A program made the translations under genes and the position numbers. The notes below the pieces were generated by a model. The model searched no databases, had not been told where the DNA came from, and was given only the letters and a program-made list of their open reading frames with translations. From Streptococcus mitis (GTDB lineage Bacteria; Bacillota; Bacilli; Lactobacillales; Streptococcaceae): a stretch of 25,276 nucleotides of DNA. The stretch spans positions 1 to 25,276 of the forward strand of contig MKYF01000031.1 in NCBI GenBank assembly GCA_001914195.1. Direction: 5' to 3'. Below, piece after piece: positions 23,485-25,276 of this stretch (the stretch's first letter is position 1; the number at the start of each line of letters is the position of its first letter).

Positions 23485-23506
23485 GTAATCACTTCTTAAT
23501 GATTAC
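23485..23506 (-). promoter_or_regulatory. Inverted repeat in the dpr leader, candidate operator
   Basis: GTAATCA 23485-23491 and TGATTAC 23500-23506 are perfect inverted arms separated by eight bases, just downstream of the predicted transcription start. The spacing suits a dimeric repressor. I cannot name the regulator. Confidence 0.4.
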
Positions 23507-23512
23507 TACCTT

Positions 23513-23541
23513 AGTATACTACTAAGTAAAACCAATAGCAA
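23513..23541 (-). promoter_or_regulatory. dpr promoter with an overlapping palindrome
   Basis: On the minus strand TTGCTA (23536-23541), a 17-base spacer and TATACT (23513-23518) make a good sigma-A promoter. The -10 box lies in a perfect inverted repeat, CTTAGTA then GTA then TACTAAG, which could bind a repressor. Confidence 0.7.
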
Positions 23542-23644
23542 GCCAAATGACTCACATGAGAAAAGTTGCAATAGACTGATAATTTAAGAATTTTTAGAAT
23601 AAAACACAGTCCCTTTCAAACTCTCTTAACTGCGACAAAATAAA

Positions 23645-23676
23645 GAAAAAAGAGGATGCAAATTTCTTGCACACTC
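23645..23676 (-). terminator. Terminator after lytC
   Basis: On the minus strand GAGTGTGCAA (23667-23676) pairs imperfectly with TTGCATCCTC (23652-23661) around a 5-base loop and is followed by T-residues (23646-23651). It starts 19 bases past the lytC stop. Confidence 0.7.
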
Positions 23677-23694
23677 CTTTCTCAAACTTATATC

Positions 23695-25176
23695 TTAATA
23701 CCAAACGCTGACGTCAACACGACCACGAATTCCTTTTAAGTAGTCAGATGAGGTGTATTGCCATCCTTTTTCACCTGAATAATGAGGATTTGTCCAATCA
23801 AGCGCATCCGTATAAGCTGCAACCCAGTTTACATGTTGTAAAATATCAGGATGATTCAAACGAGTTTGCAAAAGTTGACGATAGCTATAAACTTTCACGT
23901 TTTGGTAACCAGCATGTTTCATGGTTTCCATATACTTATTGATAATTTTAACCCAAGTAGCTGTGTCGGTCGGAGCTTTCTTGGTCTTATTTAAATACTC
24001 CCAATTTTCAACATCATAGTAGATTGGATAAGACAAATTCATCTTGTATTTCTTCAAGAGTTCAATTGTCTGCTTAGCATCATTCTCAGCATCTGTTTCA
24101 TTTTCGGCATAGGTATAAAGATAAACACCATAAGGAATACCTAGTCGATTAAATTCTTGAATATTATAAGCCAATTCCTTATCTTCTACACCGCTATATC
24201 CCAAGCGAACAATAACGCCATCAACTCCATTATCATCGATGACTTTTTTCCAGTCACTGATACGACCATTGTGTTCACTGACATCGATAACTTTTTTAAC
24301 TTGATCAGTCCCAACTTGTTCTTCACGATGGTTAAAGAAATAACGTCTGCCATTTCGGTGAACCCAGCCAACATTCAAGTCTTTCTTTTCTTTTAACTCA
24401 CCTGAGTCAGAAAAAATATAGCGAGCATCATCCATGACTAATTCACCAGTAGCCATAGCACCACTTCCTGTCAAATAATAGTTTCCATGCCACTCATCTT
24501 TAGCCATGTAACCCCACTTCTTGAAATAGTACCACTTGCCGTCTACCTTTTGCCACTCTTGATTTGCATAAGAACCATCGGACTTGAGATAGAAATAAGA
24601 CGAATAGGCTGGATCATAAAGCCATTCATTTTGCATCATAGCACCTTGACTATTTAGGAAATAACTTCCCTGCCATTGACTTTTAGCTAAATAGCCCCAT
24701 TTTTTAAAATAGTACCATTTACCTCCAACAGAATGCCATTCCTGGTTAGCATAAGAACCATCAGACTTCAGGTAAAACCAATTCTTATAGGCGTTATCAT
24801 AAACCCATTCATTCTTAGCCATATAACCACCTGATTTTAGGTAGTAATTGCCCTGCCACTCATTTTGAGCATAACGACCGTCTGACTTAATATAAAACCA
24901 AGCCTTATAGTAGTTATCAAAAATCCACTCACTCTTTGCTTTGGAACCATCAGCCTTTACATAATAATCCCCCTCCCAGTGGGCAGAAGCATTGGTCTTT
25001 ACTCCTGCGCTCGTTTGAGTTTTATTAGAAGACTGATTTTGCTCTGAACTACTTGAAGCAGTCGTTATATCCTGCGAAGTTTTTGCCACTTCAGTTTCAT
25101 TCGCAGCGACATAGCTAGTTGCCAATCCTAGTAAACAGATACTTGCTAATCCAATTTTTCCAATCTTTGTTTTCAG
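23695..25176 (-). CDS. lytC: LytC choline-binding lysozyme (1,4-beta-N-acetylmuramidase), 5' end disrupted by an IS
   Basis: The frame encodes a LytC-type autolysin: a signal peptide (KIGKIGLASICLLGLATSYVAA), a Ser/Thr-rich linker, and about ten choline-binding repeats with WYYFKKWGY and WFYLKSDGSYA motifs that bind teichoic acid choline. A C-terminal GH25 lysozyme domain (about 24294-23698) follows, with the catalytic Asp in VIDVSEHNG and the Glu in YYDVENWEY. The frame is open up to a CTG at 25174-25176, but the next upstream codons are AGT and TAG, no ATG exists, and no ribosome binding site precedes it. The first bases before this point belong to an ISL3-type end. The TTG at 25123-25125 could start translation but would remove most of the signal peptide. 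The gene is therefore probably not expressed properly. The remainder is intact. Confidence 0.88.
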   Translation of the reverse strand: MKTKIGKIGLASICLLGLATSYVAANETEVAKTSQDITTASSSSEQNQSSNKTQTSAGVKTNASAHWEGDYYVKADGSKAKSEWIFDNYYKAWFYIKSDGRYAQNEWQGNYYLKSGGYMAKNEWVYDNAYKNWFYLKSDGSYANQEWHSVGGKWYYFKKWGYLAKSQWQGSYFLNSQGAMMQNEWLYDPAYSSYFYLKSDGSYANQEWQKVDGKWYYFKKWGYMAKDEWHGNYYLTGSGAMATGELVMDDARYIFSDSGELKEKKDLNVGWVHRNGRRYFFNHREEQVGTDQVKKVIDVSEHNGRISDWKKVIDDNGVDGVIVRLGYSGVEDKELAYNIQEFNRLGIPYGVYLYTYAENETDAENDAKQTIELLKKYKMNLSYPIYYDVENWEYLNKTKKAPTDTATWVKIINKYMETMKHAGYQNVKVYSYRQLLQTRLNHPDILQHVNWVAAYTDALDWTNPHYSGEKGWQYTSSDYLKGIRGRVDVSVWY

Positions 25177-25225
25177 ACTCTATAATATTTGTAGTGGGTA
25201 AATCCCCTATGGATATTATGGAGCC
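25176..25225. repeat. 50-bp imperfect palindrome at the IS tip
   Basis: Arm 25176-25198 (starts GACTCTATAATAT) is the imperfect reverse complement of arm 25204-25225 (ends ATATTATGGAGCC), with about five unpaired bases between them. Both outer ends look like ISL3 tips (GACTC and, inverted, GGCTC). In RNA it would form a long hairpin that could block read-through expression of the transposase. Confidence 0.6.
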
Positions 25226-25276
25226 TATTTTTGTGTAGAAAAAAAGTCCCATATAACCTATAATGAAAAGCGACTA
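25176..25276 (+). mobile_element. Left end of a second ISL3-type element, inserted at the lytC start, truncated by window edge
   Basis: From 25176 the sequence reads GACTCTATAATATTTGTAG then TGGGT. Placed against the inverted repeat of the IS at the window start (GGCTCTTTGTCAACTGTAG then TGGGT), 17 of the first 24 bases match, with TGTAGTGGGT identical. A TATAAT at 25259-25264 could be the promoter of the transposase gene, which would start beyond the window. lytC coding sequence ends exactly at this tip. Confidence 0.65.

Noticed and set aside
1..25276. Phage defence island, prophage or novel multi-gene system
   Set aside because: Apart from the IS ends every larger gene is a conserved streptococcal housekeeping or stress gene in its usual order, with no integrase, toxin-antitoxin or defence domains.

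Overview
The window is chromosomal DNA from a low-GC streptococcus of the mitis group: Streptococcus pneumoniae or a very close relative such as S. mitis. I base this on recalled similarity of nearly every protein (LytC, Dpr, MntE, CaxP, CdaA) to pneumococcal ones and on the gene order yaaA ... lytC; no database search was run. Scattered differences from the pneumococcal proteins I remember, most of them in LytC, make S. mitis or S. pseudopneumoniae as plausible as S. pneumoniae. Almost all genes read on the minus strand, with short gaps or 1-14 base overlaps.

Layout. 1-91 is the right end of an ISL3-family insertion sequence (transposase C-terminus plus inverted repeat). 138-3191 holds yaaA (peroxide/iron stress, apparently leaderless), a 54-residue membrane peptide, a 531-residue membrane-anchored protein with internal repeats, and a short deformylase-like gene that lacks the catalytic glutamine. 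3305-7492 is a divergent metal-export pair: the P-type ATPase caxP/mgtA behind a yybP-ykoY manganese riboswitch, and the CDF manganese exporter mntE. 7530-11361 is dapB-cca-uup with ATGA overlaps. The 276-base gap upstream of dapB carries two tandem ~112-base RNA-like units plus a partial third; this is the least explained part of the window.

11638-15921 contains cdaA-cdaR-glmM (c-di-AMP synthesis, its regulator, and the cell-wall precursor enzyme), then a DUF1149 gene and a DegV/FakB gene. 16058-17017 is a plus-strand TrxB-like ferredoxin/flavodoxin NADP reductase. 17051-19823 is rapZ-yvcK-whiA, and 19875-22807 is folA, a 56-residue membrane peptide, clpX, engB and ridA. 22939-23457 is the Dps-like ferritin dpr. 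23695-25176 is lytC (choline-binding lysozyme), whose start codon and ribosome binding site are replaced by a second ISL3-type element end that runs to 25276.

Most of the window is conserved housekeeping: metal and oxidative-stress defence (yaaA, caxP, mntE, dpr), envelope homeostasis (cdaA/cdaR/glmM, yvcK/rapZ, lytC) and translation/ribosome assembly (cca, uup, engB). The accessory signals are the two IS ends, which probably also mark assembly breakpoints, and the tandem RNA element between degV and dapB.
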